Origin: Actinomycetota bacterium
Lineage (GTDB): Bacteria > Actinomycetota > Thermoleophilia > Solirubrobacterales > 70-9
Assembly: GCA_018268605.1 (NCBI GenBank)
Contig: JAFDWG010000341.1
Span: 1 to 45,061, forward strand
Direction of reading: 5' to 3'
Length of the DNA: 45,061 bases
Shown: positions 1-7,274 of the stretch, piece by piece
Layout: the number at the start of each line of letters is the position of its first letter
Numbering within the stretch: position 1 is the stretch's first letter
Made by a program: the position numbers and the translations under genes
Notes under the pieces: generated by a model
Seen by the model: only the letters and a program-made list of their open reading frames with translations
Told to the model about the DNA's origin: nothing
Databases searched by the model: none

Positions 1-2
1 TG

Positions 3-149
3 CACGTCCTGCTCGGCGTCAACGTCCGCCACGCCGACGAACAGCTGCGCGGCACGCTCGCCCTTCCGCACGGCCTCGGCAAAGACGTCTCGGTCGCGGT
101 CTTCGCCCAGGGCGAGAAGGCGCGCGACGCCGAGGCCGCCGGCGCAGAA
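3..149 (+). pseudogene. rplA: Ribosomal protein L1 fragment, truncated on both sides
   Basis: The plus frame starting at base 3 reads as the N-terminal domain of ribosomal protein L1. Recognisable pieces, in order, are [25 protein letters not shown] and [10 protein letters not shown], ending at EAAGAE. These align colinearly with the L1 segment RLGVDPRKADQ..VRGT..LPHGTGK..VAVFA.GEKA..A..AGA. After codon 147-149 the frame stays open but is only the antisense of ctaB, so L1 similarity stops abruptly about 100 residues into the protein. L1 is a near-universal single-copy 50S protein, so a fragment here is out of place. The 5' side runs off the window. It could be a duplicated remnant or, more likely, an assembly or amplification chimera at a contig end. 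Identification of the fragment is secure; the cause is inferred. Confidence 0.8.
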
Positions 150-878
150 GGGGAGCTGGGTGACGGCGTAGAGGAGGACGGTGTAGAGGAGGATCTGGCG
201 TCGGGTCTCGTCCTCTCCCGCGACCACCGGGAGCATCGGGATGCGGGCCGCTTCGTAGTCGTCCTTCATCAGGATCGAGAGGGCCCAGAAGTGGGGCGGG
301 GTCCAGAAGAAAACGATCGCAAAGAGGTAGAAGGCCATGCCGCTGAGGGAGCCGGTGGTGGCCGCCCAGGCGACCAGCGGGGGGACGGCGCCGGCGGCGC
401 CGCCGATGACGATGTTCTGCGGCGTGCGGCGCTTCAGCCAGAGCGTGTAGACGAAGACGTAGCCGAGCAGCCCGGAGAGGGACAGGGACGCGGCCAAGAG
501 GTTGACCTGGGTCGCCAGGAGGAGGAAGGAGAGGGCGCCGAGGGCGCAGCCGAAGAGGATCGCGGCGGCGGGGGAGACGCGACCGGCCGCCACCGGGCGA
601 TCTGCGGTGCGCTTCATCGTGATGTCGATGTCCCGATCGAGGGCGTGGTTGATCGCGCCCGCGCCGCCGGTGGAGAGGCTGCCGCCGAGGCAGGTCAGCA
701 GGATCAGGCGCAGCGACGGGCTGCCCGCCACGTACATCGTCGTCACCGTGGTCAGGAGCAGTAGCGACTGGACCTTCAGCTTGGTCAGCGTCAGGTAGTC
801 GCGAAGGGCGGTGAGCGCACGGGAGTCTGCGCCTGCCGCCTGGGAAGGCGCGGTCTGCGCGCCGGCACCGGAAGGCAT
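130..878 (-). CDS. ctaB: Protoheme IX farnesyltransferase, 3'-truncated by the L1 junction
   Basis: CtaB/CyoE is the polytopic membrane UbiA-family enzyme that farnesylates heme b to heme O for oxidase maturation. The ATG at 876-878 opens a protein with the prenyl-diphosphate/Mg motif [16 protein letters not shown] followed by RPVAAGRV, then hydrophobic segments, [12 protein letters not shown] and [14 protein letters not shown], all family hallmarks. Similarity continues to [11 protein letters not shown] and then ends around bases 130-149, where the plus-strand L1 fragment begins. The last one or two membrane helices are missing and no stop occurs before the window edge. It follows ctaD by 8 bp, so it is cotranscribed with the ctaC-ctaD pair. 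The product as present here is incomplete. Confidence 0.9.
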
Positions 879-886
879 CGTGCCGG

Positions 887-2581
887 TCAGGCTACCGGCT
901 GCGACTCACGGACCGCGCGCTGCTCGGCCTCGTGGGTGCGGGCGGCGATCGCGGCGCGGATGTCGCGAAGCGGCCGGGCACTGCGGACGTCCGGTTGGAC
1001 GTCGAAGTTGTGAACCGGAGGCGGCGAGACGGTGAACCACTCGAGCGTGTCCCCTCCCCAGGGGTCGTGGCCGGCGCGGGCGCCGCCTTTCACGCTCGCA
1101 ACCGCATTGATCAGGATCAGGGTGATGCCGACGAAGAGGATCAGGACACCGATCGAGGAGAGCAGGTTGTAGAAGTTGACGCCGGTGTGGTTGAAGAACT
1201 TGTAGGCATCGACCACCTGATCCTCTTCCCAGCCCGCCAGCGCCAGCGGCACGAAGGCCAGCAGGGTGCCCGCGGCGGTGACGACGAAGGAGATGCGCCC
1301 GAGCTGCTCGCCCATCGCGCGGCCGGTGATCTTCGGGTACCAGTAGTGGAGGGCCGCGAAACCGCCGAAGACGGCGCCGCCGATCAGGGCGAAGCTGGTC
1401 GCCGCGGTCGAGTCGGTGGTGTTTTTGAGGTAGAAGGCGGCGCCGACGAGCGACTGCTGCATCTCGGCCGCGAGGCCGAGGGACAGCATCACCAGGGCAC
1501 CGATCGACCAGAGCACCGGCGCCCGCATCCGCAGCGCGCCGCCGCGCAGGGTGGCGATCAGGTTGTAGAAGGCGAGACCGACCGGCACGATCAGGGCCAG
1601 CGACATCAGCATGCCGAAGTACTTCCAACCGATCCCGATCGGGGCGGTGTACATGTTCTGCATGTAGGCGAGGGTCCCGATCACCGCGATCGCGACGATC
1701 GAGGACATCACCGCCGCGCGGTTGAAGATCTCGTTGCCTGAGAAGACCGAGAAGATTTCGGCGATCGCGGCGAAGGCGAAGATCAGCACCAGCATGTAGG
1801 CGCCCGAGTAGAAGATCCAGGTGAGGTGCTGCCAGAGGAGCGGGGCGCCGCCGGCGCCGTCGACGAAGAAGGTGCCGTCGTAGTTGCGGTCGATCATCAG
1901 CATCGTGAAGGCGGCGAGCAGGACCGGCCCGATGAAGAGCATCAACCAGGAGCCGACGCTGGCGGCCCAGGCGAAGAGTGGGGCGCGGCGCCAGGCCATC
2001 CCGGGCGCGCGGTCGACCTGCAGCGTGGTGGCGAGGTCGATGGAGATGAGGACGAAGCCGAAGGTGGCGAATCCACAGGCGGTGATCCAGGCATCGACCC
2101 CGTTGTTGCTGAGGAAGGCGAGCTCGGAGAGGGGGGGCAGGGGATTGACGCCTGCCTCCGACGGGGTCCAGAGGAAGCCCGAGTAGAGGACGACCGCGCC
2201 GGCGGCCCAGAGCATCGTCCCCATCTGGCTGAGCCGCGGCAGCGCGGTGCCCCGCGCGCCCACCTGCAGCGGCGCGATGTAGAGGAAGAGCCCCATGATC
2301 AGCGGCAGGACGAAGAAGAAGATCGAGGTGGCGCCGTAGAGCGAGAGCACCCGGTTGAAGGTGTATGGCTCCATGAAGGTGTTCTCCGGAATCGCCAGCT
2401 GCAGGCGCATCAACAGGAGCTCGAGCGCGGCGAGGAATAGGAACCCGCCGGACCCGACCATCAGGACTTTGGCGACCGTCTTGTGGTCGGCGCTGGAGAC
2501 GAAGTCCATCCAGGCCCAACGATTGCGCTTGGGGAAGCCGTCGACGGCGATCTCGGGACGGGGCTCTTGTGCAGTGCTCAT
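887..2581 (-). CDS. Cytochrome c oxidase subunit I-like protein lacking heme and copper ligands
   Basis: A 564-residue, roughly 12-helix protein clearly homologous to CtaD/CoxA: ADHKTV near the N-terminus, YIAPLQVGAR, GPVLLAAFTMLMIDRN, LLWQHLTWIF and HYWYPKITGR all align. Every canonical metal-ligand position is substituted. The helix II heme a His is Tyr82 (LSLYGATSIFFF). HPEVY of helix VI is YSGAY (258-262). The helix VII His-His pair is Gln308-Asn309. The helix X HFH triad is Ala394-Thr395-Ser396. The K-channel Lys of helix VIII is Ala337. The acidic D-channel residue after VGAR and the Glu of HPEVY are also absent. The frame is intact with normal codon use, so this is not simple decay. 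It lies 13 bp after the ctaC-like gene and 8 bp before ctaB. By family knowledge it cannot bind heme a, a3 or CuB conventionally; a structural or non-oxidase role is inferred. Confidence 0.92.
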   Translation of the reverse strand: MSTAQEPRPEIAVDGFPKRNRWAWMDFVSSADHKTVAKVLMVGSGGFLFLAALELLLMRLQLAIPENTFMEPYTFNRVLSLYGATSIFFFVLPLIMGLFLYIAPLQVGARGTALPRLSQMGTMLWAAGAVVLYSGFLWTPSEAGVNPLPPLSELAFLSNNGVDAWITACGFATFGFVLISIDLATTLQVDRAPGMAWRRAPLFAWAASVGSWLMLFIGPVLLAAFTMLMIDRNYDGTFFVDGAGGAPLLWQHLTWIFYSGAYMLVLIFAFAAIAEIFSVFSGNEIFNRAAVMSSIVAIAVIGTLAYMQNMYTAPIGIGWKYFGMLMSLALIVPVGLAFYNLIATLRGGALRMRAPVLWSIGALVMLSLGLAAEMQQSLVGAAFYLKNTTDSTAATSFALIGGAVFGGFAALHYWYPKITGRAMGEQLGRISFVVTAAGTLLAFVPLALAGWEEDQVVDAYKFFNHTGVNFYNLLSSIGVLILFVGITLILINAVASVKGGARAGHDPWGGDTLEWFTVSPPPVHNFDVQPDVRSARPLRDIRAAIAARTHEAEQRAVRESQPVA

Positions 2582-2594
2582 TCCAGTAACCGCC

Positions 2595-3710
2595 TTACTT
2601 ACCGCCGACGATGTCTTCGACCACGTAGGCCGCGACGTTCTTGATTTCTTCTTCGCTCAGGGTCCCGGCGAAGGGTGGCATGCCGCCGCCGCCGTTGGTG
2701 ACCTGTTCTTCGGCGCTCGCCTGTTCCTGGGCTTTCGGCATCGTCGTCAGGTCAGGGCCGCCATTGCCGCCGTGGCCGTCGGAGCCGTGGCAGACCGAGC
2801 AGTTTTCGGCGAAGACTTCTTTGCCGGCTTCGGCGTTGGCGCCGCCCGCTTCGGCGGATTCGCCGCCTTCGGTGGCTTCTTCGCCTTCACCGGATTCTTC
2901 GGTGCCGCCTTCTTCTTCGCTTTCGCCTTCACCTTCGCCGATCGAAGTTTCTTCTTCTTCAGAGCCCTTTTCGGGGGCTTCTTCTTCTTCGAACTTCTTC
3001 TCTTCGGCGACCTTTTCAGACTCGATTTCCTCGGCCGCTTCGTTGCCTTTGCGGATGTCCTTCTGCTGTTCGGTGATGAATTCTTCGAAGCGTTCCGGAG
3101 AGACGACTTCCACCGCGATCCGCATCGGCGCATAGGCCTGACCGGAGAGGGTGGAGGACTGGCCCCAGAATTCGCCTTCGGCGTCGGCGCGAAAGTAGAC
3201 CGCGGTCATCTTCCCCGGGACCGCTTCGACCTTCGGCGTCAGGTCGGGGACGTTCCAGGTGTGGATCACGTCGGTCGAGGTCAGTTTCAGCTTGATCTCG
3301 GTGTGGACCGGGATCACCAGCTTGTAGTAGCTGAAGGCGCCGTTCGGGTAGTCGTAGCGCCAGATCCACTGCTGACCGGTGGTCTTGATGACCAGCGGGC
3401 CTTCGAGCTTTTCGCCGTGGTAGGAGGTCAGCCCGGCCGAGGTGGTCTTCGGCTCCGAGGTCGCGTTGGAGGTGAAGATGATGCCGAGCACGAAGAGAAG
3501 GGCGGCGAACCCTGAAAGCACGCCGGCGACGCGCCACTGCAGGCCGACGGCACCACGCGGCTGGGTGGCGACACGGCCGCGGCCACCGCGGCTGCGGCGG
3601 AGGACTCCGAAGAGGCCGAGGTTGATCGCGAGAACGACGATCAGCGCGGCGAAGAAGCCGATCCAAATGAGCGTGTTTATCTGGCCGGTGCCAGGCGAGT
3701 GCGGCGTCAA
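2595..3710 (-). CDS. Cytochrome c oxidase subunit II-like protein lacking CuA, fused to cytochrome c
   Basis: 371 residues from a TTG start at 3710. Two N-terminal membrane segments (about 12-36 and 61-79) precede a cupredoxin domain with QQWIWRYDYPNG, STDVIHTWNVPDL and PKVEAVPGK, as in CtaC. The CuA loop is degenerate: the position of GQCxELCGxxHxxM reads GQSSTLSGQAYAPM, with Ser185 and Ser189 for both Cys, Thr187 for Glu and Tyr193 for His. Only His150 and Met196 remain. A Glu-rich linker (about 225-295) leads to an intact C-terminal cytochrome c domain with CSVCH (304-308) and a likely axial Met344 in GGGGMPPF, as in caa3 oxidases. The -10 box TAGAAT lies 9 nt before the TTG, suggesting a leaderless transcript divergent from the PAP2 gene. 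It probably partners the ligandless subunit I downstream. Confidence 0.92.
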   Translation of the reverse strand: MTPHSPGTGQINTLIWIGFFAALIVVLAINLGLFGVLRRSRGGRGRVATQPRGAVGLQWRVAGVLSGFAALLFVLGIIFTSNATSEPKTTSAGLTSYHGEKLEGPLVIKTTGQQWIWRYDYPNGAFSYYKLVIPVHTEIKLKLTSTDVIHTWNVPDLTPKVEAVPGKMTAVYFRADAEGEFWGQSSTLSGQAYAPMRIAVEVVSPERFEEFITEQQKDIRKGNEAAEEIESEKVAEEKKFEEEEAPEKGSEEEETSIGEGEGESEEEGGTEESGEGEEATEGGESAEAGGANAEAGKEVFAENCSVCHGSDGHGGNGGPDLTTMPKAQEQASAEEQVTNGGGGMPPFAGTLSEEEIKNVAAYVVEDIVGGK

Positions 3711-3796
3711 GGCGCGGCCATTCTAATCACGGCGAGCGGCGCTGATGCGCTGCGGTCGGTGGGCACCGTGTGGGCTCGACCTATACTCGCCGACGC
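3711..3796. promoter_or_regulatory. Divergent promoter region, ctaC-like gene and PAP2 gene
   Basis: The spacer holds a minus-strand -10 box TAGAAT (3725-3720), 9 nt before the TTG of the ctaC-like gene. It also holds a plus-strand -10 box TATACT (3782-3787), 9 nt before the ATG at 3797. No convincing -35 hexamers or Shine-Dalgarno sequences are visible. Confidence 0.55.
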
Positions 3797-4741
3797 ATGA
3801 GGAGGCGCTCACGGCCACCGAAAGCGGTACGGCTGGCCGTCAGGGCGGGCGCGACCGCCATCGTCGGCAGCGCGATCGCCCTGCCGTTGGTGCGCAAGCG
3901 ACTGAAGATCCCGGGCCCGGTGACCCTCGCCGTGGCCGCCTCGGGACCACTCGCCGTCGCCGTCCTCGCTCCCCGTTCGCGCAAGCGCGACGTCGCCCTG
4001 TTCGCGATGCAGATGTGGGCGTTCACGGTCGTCCACGAGATGCCCTACGACGACCCCGAGGCCCTGCGCCGCCGCCTCTACACCCACTACCCGATCAAGG
4101 TGGATTCGGCGCTCGGCGTCGGCCGCCTCCCCGGGGCGCGGCTGCAGACCATCCTCGCCGGGCGCCGGCCCGCCGCGGCGCTCGACCGCTTCCTCACGGT
4201 CACCCACTGGCTCTGGTTCTTCGAGCCCTACGCCGTGCTCTTCTGGATCCTCGTCCGCCACCCGGAGCATTGTCCGCGCGCCGCCCGCCAGATGGCCGCC
4301 GTCTTCGACGCCGGCGCCTTCGGTTACTGGGCGCTGCCGACGGCGCCGCCCTGGTGGTCCTCGGAGCAGGGCCTCACCAAGGAGCCGATGCGCCGGATCA
4401 TGGTCGAGGTCGGCGAACCGCTCTGGGGGCGTTACTGGGGCCCGCTCTACAAGGCGCTCGGCGGAAATCCGTGGGCAGCGATGCCCTCGCTGCACTTCGC
4501 CACCTCGCTGCAGGGCGCGATCTCGCTCGCGGAAGGGAGCAGGCGCGAGGGCGCGGTCGGCTGGGCCTACGCGCTGGTGCTCGGCTACGGACTGGTCTAC
4601 CTCGGCGAGCACTACGTGACCGACCTGCTCGCCGGCGCCGGTCTGGTCGGCGCCGTCCGCGTCTCCGACCCGATCTTCGCCCCGGCGGTCGGCCAGGTCA
4701 GCGCGGTGATCCAACGGCTCGAGCGACTCGCGGAGGGCTAG
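3797..4741 (+). CDS. PAP2-superfamily membrane phosphatase (AUR1/inositolphosphotransferase-like)
   Basis: About 314 residues with several membrane helices and two late PAP2 signatures: AAMPSLHFATSL (motif 2 with its catalytic His) and YLGEHYVTDLLAG (motif 3, His nucleophile plus Asp). This matches the PAP2_3 / inositol phosphorylceramide synthase-like branch, which acts on lipid phosphates or transfers phospho-head-groups at the membrane. The substrate cannot be read from sequence. ATG 3797 is preferred over the in-frame GTG at 3770 because TATACT at 3782-3787 would put transcription start just upstream of 3797. The UPF0104 membrane gene follows after 32 bp, so both may belong to a lipid or envelope operon. 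Confidence 0.8.
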   Translation: MRRRSRPPKAVRLAVRAGATAIVGSAIALPLVRKRLKIPGPVTLAVAASGPLAVAVLAPRSRKRDVALFAMQMWAFTVVHEMPYDDPEALRRRLYTHYPIKVDSALGVGRLPGARLQTILAGRRPAAALDRFLTVTHWLWFFEPYAVLFWILVRHPEHCPRAARQMAAVFDAGAFGYWALPTAPPWWSSEQGLTKEPMRRIMVEVGEPLWGRYWGPLYKALGGNPWAAMPSLHFATSLQGAISLAEGSRREGAVGWAYALVLGYGLVYLGEHYVTDLLAGAGLVGAVRVSDPIFAPAVGQVSAVIQRLERLAEG

Positions 4742-4773
4742 CAGCGGCACCTCTCGGTAGCGTCCCCGGACAG

Positions 4774-5901
4774 GTGCCCGACGACGAGAGGCCAGATGAG
4801 GGGAAGGGCGGCGGTGGAATCGCCGAACTTCCGGTCTTCACCACCAAGCGGCTGTTGCAGACCGGCGTTGTGGTGATCGTGCTGCTGGTCGGGATCTACT
4901 TCCTGTTCCCCAAGCTGGTCGGGTTGGGGGACGCGCTGGACAAGCTGGGCGAAGCCGACCCGCTCTGGATCGGCATCGCGGTCGTCTTCTCGGTCGCCTC
5001 CTATGGGACCTACATCGCGCTCTTCAAAGCGGTCGTCGGCGGCGAGGCCCTGCGGCTCACCTGGGGCGAGACCTACCAGATCAACATGGCGGGGGTGGCG
5101 GCGACGTTGCTTTTCTCGGCGGGCGGCGCGGGCGGGGTGGCGCTGACCTACTGGGCGTTGCGGAAAGCCGGGATGAGGCGCCGCGAGGTAGCCCGCCGGA
5201 TGATCGCCTTCGTCGCCCTGCACTACGCCTTCTACCCGCTGGCGCTGATCGTCTTCGGCCTGTTGCTACGGACCGGCGTGCTGAACGGCGAGAACTCGGT
5301 CGAGCTGACGATCATCCCGGCGGCGGTGGCGGGGATCACGCTGGTGCTCGGCGTGCTGATCACGCTGATCCCGGCCGACGTCGAGGGGAAGCTGATGCCG
5401 CACGCCCACGGCGCCCACACGCGGAGCTTCGTCGAATGGGCCTCACGGGTGCCGGAGACGCTCGGGGACGGCTTCCGCTTCGCCCTCGGCCTCTTCGCCC
5501 ACCCCCGCAAGGGCGGGCTCGCGGTGCTCGGCGCGGCGGGCTTCTGGGCGTTCAGCATCGGCGTGCTCTGGGCCTCGTTCCACTCGCTCGGCATCCACGT
5601 GCCGCTGGCGGTCGTCGTCCAGGGCTTCTTCCTCGGGATGGTCGCCAACCTCTTCCCGCTGGCGCCGGCGGGCGTGGGGGCGGTGGACGCCGGGATGATC
5701 GGCGCCTTCGTCCTCTTCGGCCTGCCCGAGGAGACGGTCTTTCCGGCGATCCTGATCTTCCGCCTGGTCTCCTTCTGGATGCCGATCCCGCCCGGCGTCG
5801 TCGCCTTCTTCCAACTGCGCAACACTGTCCGTCGATGGGAAGCGGAGGGGCTGCCGATCGACCGCGACGGTGGTACTATAAAAAGTAAAGTAATGGCCTA
5901 G
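4774..5901 (+). CDS. UPF0104 / lysylphosphatidylglycerol synthase TM-region family membrane protein
   Basis: About 375 residues from GTG 4774 with a hydrophilic N-terminus and roughly eight membrane helices. The pattern of conserved pieces (YQINMAGVAATLLFSAGGAGGVALTYWALRKAGM, shown here as NMAGVAATLLF and GGAGGVALTYW; LFPLAPAGVGAVDAGMIG; RLVSFWMPIPPGVVAFF) is that of the UPF0104/MprF flippase-domain family. No catalytic aminoacyltransferase domain is attached, so a lipid flippase or lipid-linked transport role is the best inference. It lies 32 bp after the PAP2 gene and 24 bp before trxB. The C-terminus ends in a short Lys-containing tail. A longer reading frame opening at 3745 is only an out-of-frame shadow across the PAP2 gene. 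Confidence 0.8.
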   Translation: MPDDERPDEGKGGGGIAELPVFTTKRLLQTGVVVIVLLVGIYFLFPKLVGLGDALDKLGEADPLWIGIAVVFSVASYGTYIALFKAVVGGEALRLTWGETYQINMAGVAATLLFSAGGAGGVALTYWALRKAGMRRREVARRMIAFVALHYAFYPLALIVFGLLLRTGVLNGENSVELTIIPAAVAGITLVLGVLITLIPADVEGKLMPHAHGAHTRSFVEWASRVPETLGDGFRFALGLFAHPRKGGLAVLGAAGFWAFSIGVLWASFHSLGIHVPLAVVVQGFFLGMVANLFPLAPAGVGAVDAGMIGAFVLFGLPEETVFPAILIFRLVSFWMPIPPGVVAFFQLRNTVRRWEAEGLPIDRDGGTIKSKVMA

Positions 5902-5925
5902 AGAAGCCTAGAAGAAGGGCGAGCA

Positions 5926-6939
5926 ATGAGCGAGGACACCAAGAAGAAGGTCGAGAACGTGATCATCGTCGGCGGCGGTCCGGCCGGCTACACGGCGGCG
6001 CTCTACACCGCCCGCGCGAACCTCGAGCCGCTCGTCTTCGAGGGCTTCCAGTGGGGCGGCCAGCTGCAGAATACGACCGACGTCGAGAACTTCCCCGGCT
6101 ACCCCGACGGGATCATGGGCCCCGAGATGATGAGTCAGTTCCGCGTCCAGGCCGAGAAATTCGGGACCCGCTTCGTCACCGACGACGTCGACCGCGTCGA
6201 GCTTTCAACCGACGGCGGCGTCCACAAGGTCTTCCTCGGCGACGAGGAGCACCGCGCCAAGGCCGTGGTCCTGGCGATGGGGGCGGAGCCCAAACGGCTC
6301 GGCGTCCCCGGTGAGATGGAGCTCGCGGGCCGTGGCGTCTCCACCTGCGGCGTCTGCGACGGCGCCTTCTTCAAGGGCCACCGCGTGCTGGTGATCGGCG
6401 GTGGCGACTCGGCGATGGAGGACTCCGTCTTCATCTCGAAGTTCGCCGACGAGCTGACGATCGTCAACCGCCGCGACGAGTTCCGCGCCTCCAAGATCAT
6501 GTACGACCGGGCGCTCGCGGTCGAGAACATCGACACGCTGACCCCGTACGTGCCGACCGAGTTCGTCGCCGGCGAGGACGGGAAACTGGCCAAGGTCCAC
6601 ATGCGCCACGCCGAGACCGGCGAGGAGATCGACGTCGAGGCGACCGGCGCCTTCGTCGCGATCGGCCACGTGCCGCGCTCGGAGGTCGTCAAGGACCAGG
6701 TCGACGTCGACGAGGACGGCTACATCAAGGTGGAGCCGGGCTCGACCCGCACCAACCTCCCCGGCGTCTTCGCCGTCGGCGACGTCGTCGACCACACCTA
6801 CCGCCAGGCGGTCACCGCCGCCGGCACGGGCTGCATGGGCGCGCTCGACGCCGAGCGCTACCTGCGCGATGCGCCGCCTGCGGTCGAGGCCCACTGGTTC
6901 CCCGGCGGCGAGCCCGCCGAGATCGCACCCACCGCTTAG
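5926..6939 (+). CDS. trxB: Thioredoxin reductase
   Basis: 337 residues of the class II pyridine nucleotide-disulfide oxidoreductase family, reducing thioredoxin with NADPH through FAD in the cytoplasm. Seen in order: FAD-binding GGGPAGYTAALYTAR near residue 16, the redox pair CGVCDG (Cys141 and Cys144), NADPH-binding GGGDSAMEDSVF, and the C-terminal FAD motif GVFAVGDVVDHTYRQAVTAAGTG. Length matches the family plus a short C-terminal extension rich in Pro and Ala. An AGAAGGGCGAG Shine-Dalgarno-like stretch lies just before the ATG, unusual in this window. It follows the UPF0104 gene by 24 bp. Confidence 0.96.
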   Translation: MSEDTKKKVENVIIVGGGPAGYTAALYTARANLEPLVFEGFQWGGQLQNTTDVENFPGYPDGIMGPEMMSQFRVQAEKFGTRFVTDDVDRVELSTDGGVHKVFLGDEEHRAKAVVLAMGAEPKRLGVPGEMELAGRGVSTCGVCDGAFFKGHRVLVIGGGDSAMEDSVFISKFADELTIVNRRDEFRASKIMYDRALAVENIDTLTPYVPTEFVAGEDGKLAKVHMRHAETGEEIDVEATGAFVAIGHVPRSEVVKDQVDVDEDGYIKVEPGSTRTNLPGVFAVGDVVDHTYRQAVTAAGTGCMGALDAERYLRDAPPAVEAHWFPGGEPAEIAPTA

Positions 6940-6988
6940 CGGGTATCGAACATTCGTCCAGCGCGGCGGATCGCTATGTTCCGTCGCC

Positions 6989-7267
6989 GTGCCCGCCGAG
7001 TGCTCGCATCTCGATTCCGTCCAGTTCCTCGAGGTTCCGGGAGACGTGGAGGGTTGTGAGGAGTGCCTGGCGCTCGGCATGCGCTGGGTCCACCTGCGGA
7101 TGTGCCAGACCTGTGGTCATATCGGCTGCTGTGACAACTCGCAGGGCAGGCACGCGACCGCGCACTTCAAAGGCACCGGGCATCCGATCATCCGCTCCGC
7201 CCAGCCGGGCGAGGACTGGAGCTGGTGCTACGTCGACGAGCTGATGCTGCGGCTCGAGGCGGACTGA
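6989..7267 (+). CDS. UBP-type zinc finger protein
   Basis: A 92-residue protein consisting almost entirely of a UBP (ZnF-UBP, PF02148-type) domain: CSHLDSVQF, EGCEECLALGMRWVHLRMC, QTCGHIGCCDNSQGRHATAHF and GHPIIRS. The Cys/His zinc ligands and the GCCDNS...HATAHF signature are all present. In eukaryotes this fold binds the C-terminus of ubiquitin; bacterial stand-alone versions are common in actinobacteria but lack an assigned partner. GTG 6989 is chosen because -10 TATGTT (6975-6980) lies 8 nt upstream, suggesting a leaderless mRNA. It ends 7 bp before the convergent CoA-transferase gene. Confidence 0.9.
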   Translation: MPAECSHLDSVQFLEVPGDVEGCEECLALGMRWVHLRMCQTCGHIGCCDNSQGRHATAHFKGTGHPIIRSAQPGEDWSWCYVDELMLRLEAD

Positions 7268-7274
7268 GCGCCGC

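Noticed and set aside
887-2581. Missing ligands of the subunit I-like protein explained by frameshifts
   Set aside because: Flanking conserved blocks on both sides of every ligand site are in the same frame and the alignment is almost gap-free, so these are substitutions, not frame errors.
3770-3796. GTG 3770 as start of the PAP2 protein
   Set aside because: The -10 box TATACT at 3782-3787 lies downstream of it, so the transcript would begin after that codon.
3745-4773. A long plus-strand frame joined ahead of the UPF0104 protein
   Set aside because: It is out of frame across the PAP2 gene, is Arg/Pro-rich with no fold signal, and the PAP2 frame has clear motifs. Only the part after GTG 4774 is coding.
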